NCBI GenBank assembly: GCA_003096255.1
Contig: PIXS01000268.1
Coordinates: 1 to 5,554, forward strand
Reading direction: 5' to 3'
Length of the DNA: 5,554 nt
DNA from: Candidatus Bathyarchaeum sp.
Lineage (GTDB): Archaea > Thermoproteota > Bathyarchaeia > Bathyarchaeales > Bathyarchaeaceae
Made by a program: the position numbers and the translations under genes. Positions within the stretch are counted from its first letter, which is position 1; each line of letters opens with the position of its first letter. Below the pieces are notes generated by a model. It saw nothing but the letters and a program-made list of their open reading frames with translations, made no database searches and was not told the DNA's origin. This document shows positions 5,250-5,554 of this stretch, in pieces.

Positions 5250-5554
5250 ATGAGAAAGGCTGTCTCTGTTTTAGTATTTGTATTCGTTTCTGTTTTGGCT
5301 GCTTCAGCAGTTGAGGTTCAAAACGTTTTTGCGCCTTATGTTTCAGGCGTAGAAAGCTTTCCTCTTGCTGGAGGACTTACAATTAGTTTTCCAAGTAATT
5401 GCACGTATAACATGAGCAGTCTGGATTTGGTTGTAACATCCACGTATTTGTTGGGTCCAAAGTATGCAAAGTTTTGTTACAGTTTAAACGGAGAACAAAA
5501 CGTTTCCATTCCTTTGACAGGAACTCAAGAACCCAGAGAAGGAACCAGAACCTA
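5250..5554 (+). CDS. Exported protein of unknown function, N-terminal part (cut by right edge)
   Basis: I read 101 codons, open to the edge. M-R-K-A and a hydrophobic run (about 5-21) form a signal peptide, with likely cleavage after A28 (E-V-Q-N-V-F-A). The mature part (L-T-I-S-F-P-S-N-C-T-Y-N, L-D-L-V-V-T-S-T-Y-L-L-G-P-K-Y-A, Y-S-L-N-G-E-Q-N-V-S-I-P-L) has alternating strands like the beta-sandwich domain that opens some archaeal surface proteins, including some NosD-type ones. This resemblance is from memory. It is not part of the preceding operon: 243 bases and control copy R2 separate them. No strong ribosome site is seen. The shared control region suggests it is expressed together with the beta-helix operon. 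Whether it has a beta-helix or a PEF-type anchor lies outside the window. Confidence 0.75.
   Translation, partial: MRKAVSVLVFVFVSVLAASAVEVQNVFAPYVSGVESFPLAGGLTISFPSNCTYNMSSLDLVVTSTYLLGPKYAKFCYSLNGEQNVSIPLTGTQEPREGTRT

Overview
The window looks archaeal. It holds a Rad3/XPD-type helicase with an N-terminal zinc ribbon, a zinc-ribbon/DUF4342-like small protein, and NosD-type right-handed beta-helix surface proteins. The surface proteins end in an I-P-E-F-(P/S) motif, a membrane helix and a basic tail, as in archaeal PEF-CTERM-type proteins. A GGTGAG ribosome binding site and TATA-like boxes fit. The combination suggests an uncultured anaerobic lineage such as Bathyarchaeia, or less likely a Methanosarcina-like or other methanoarchaeal relative. 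The lineage is inferred, not shown.

Layout. Minus strand, 682 down to 1: the N-terminal 227 residues of the helicase, cut by the window edge. 683-838: a divergent promoter region with a perfect 13-bp palindrome (GGTTACCGTAACC) directly before a TATA-like box. 839-1156: the zinc-ribbon/DUF4342-like protein. 1169-1363: control-region copy R1. 1397-5006: an operon of three beta-helix genes of 339, 299 and 565 codons, joined by two ATGA overlaps. 5005-5209: control-region copy R2. 5250 to the right edge: the start of another exported protein.

The most notable feature is the pair R1/R2. Two non-coding regions about 3.8 kb apart share about 200 bp. The first 84 bp align without gaps at about 86% identity by hand count. 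After that, only short blocks are conserved: a TATA-like box followed by TGGCAAA, a 16-bp dyad close to GTCAAG-GTTT-CTTGAC, a second such dyad, and AAAAACCCTTTT. The spacing between the two dyads is 34 bp in R1 and 44 bp in R2, so it differs by about one helical turn. Each copy precedes a gene for an exported protein. This looks like a shared control module for cell-surface proteins, acting either as DNA operators or as leader-RNA hairpins.

How the genes may work together. The three operon proteins share a 29-residue signal peptide ending V-K-A, a beta-helix body rich in N-glycosylation sequons, a W-D-x-G-T-x-G-N-Y-W / D-G-D-G-x-G-D-T-P-Y block and a C-terminal membrane anchor. They are likely displayed together on the outer face of the cell and may bind or process glycans; no enzymatic activity can be read from the sequence. 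The helicase and the DUF4342-like gene appear to be unrelated housekeeping neighbours.
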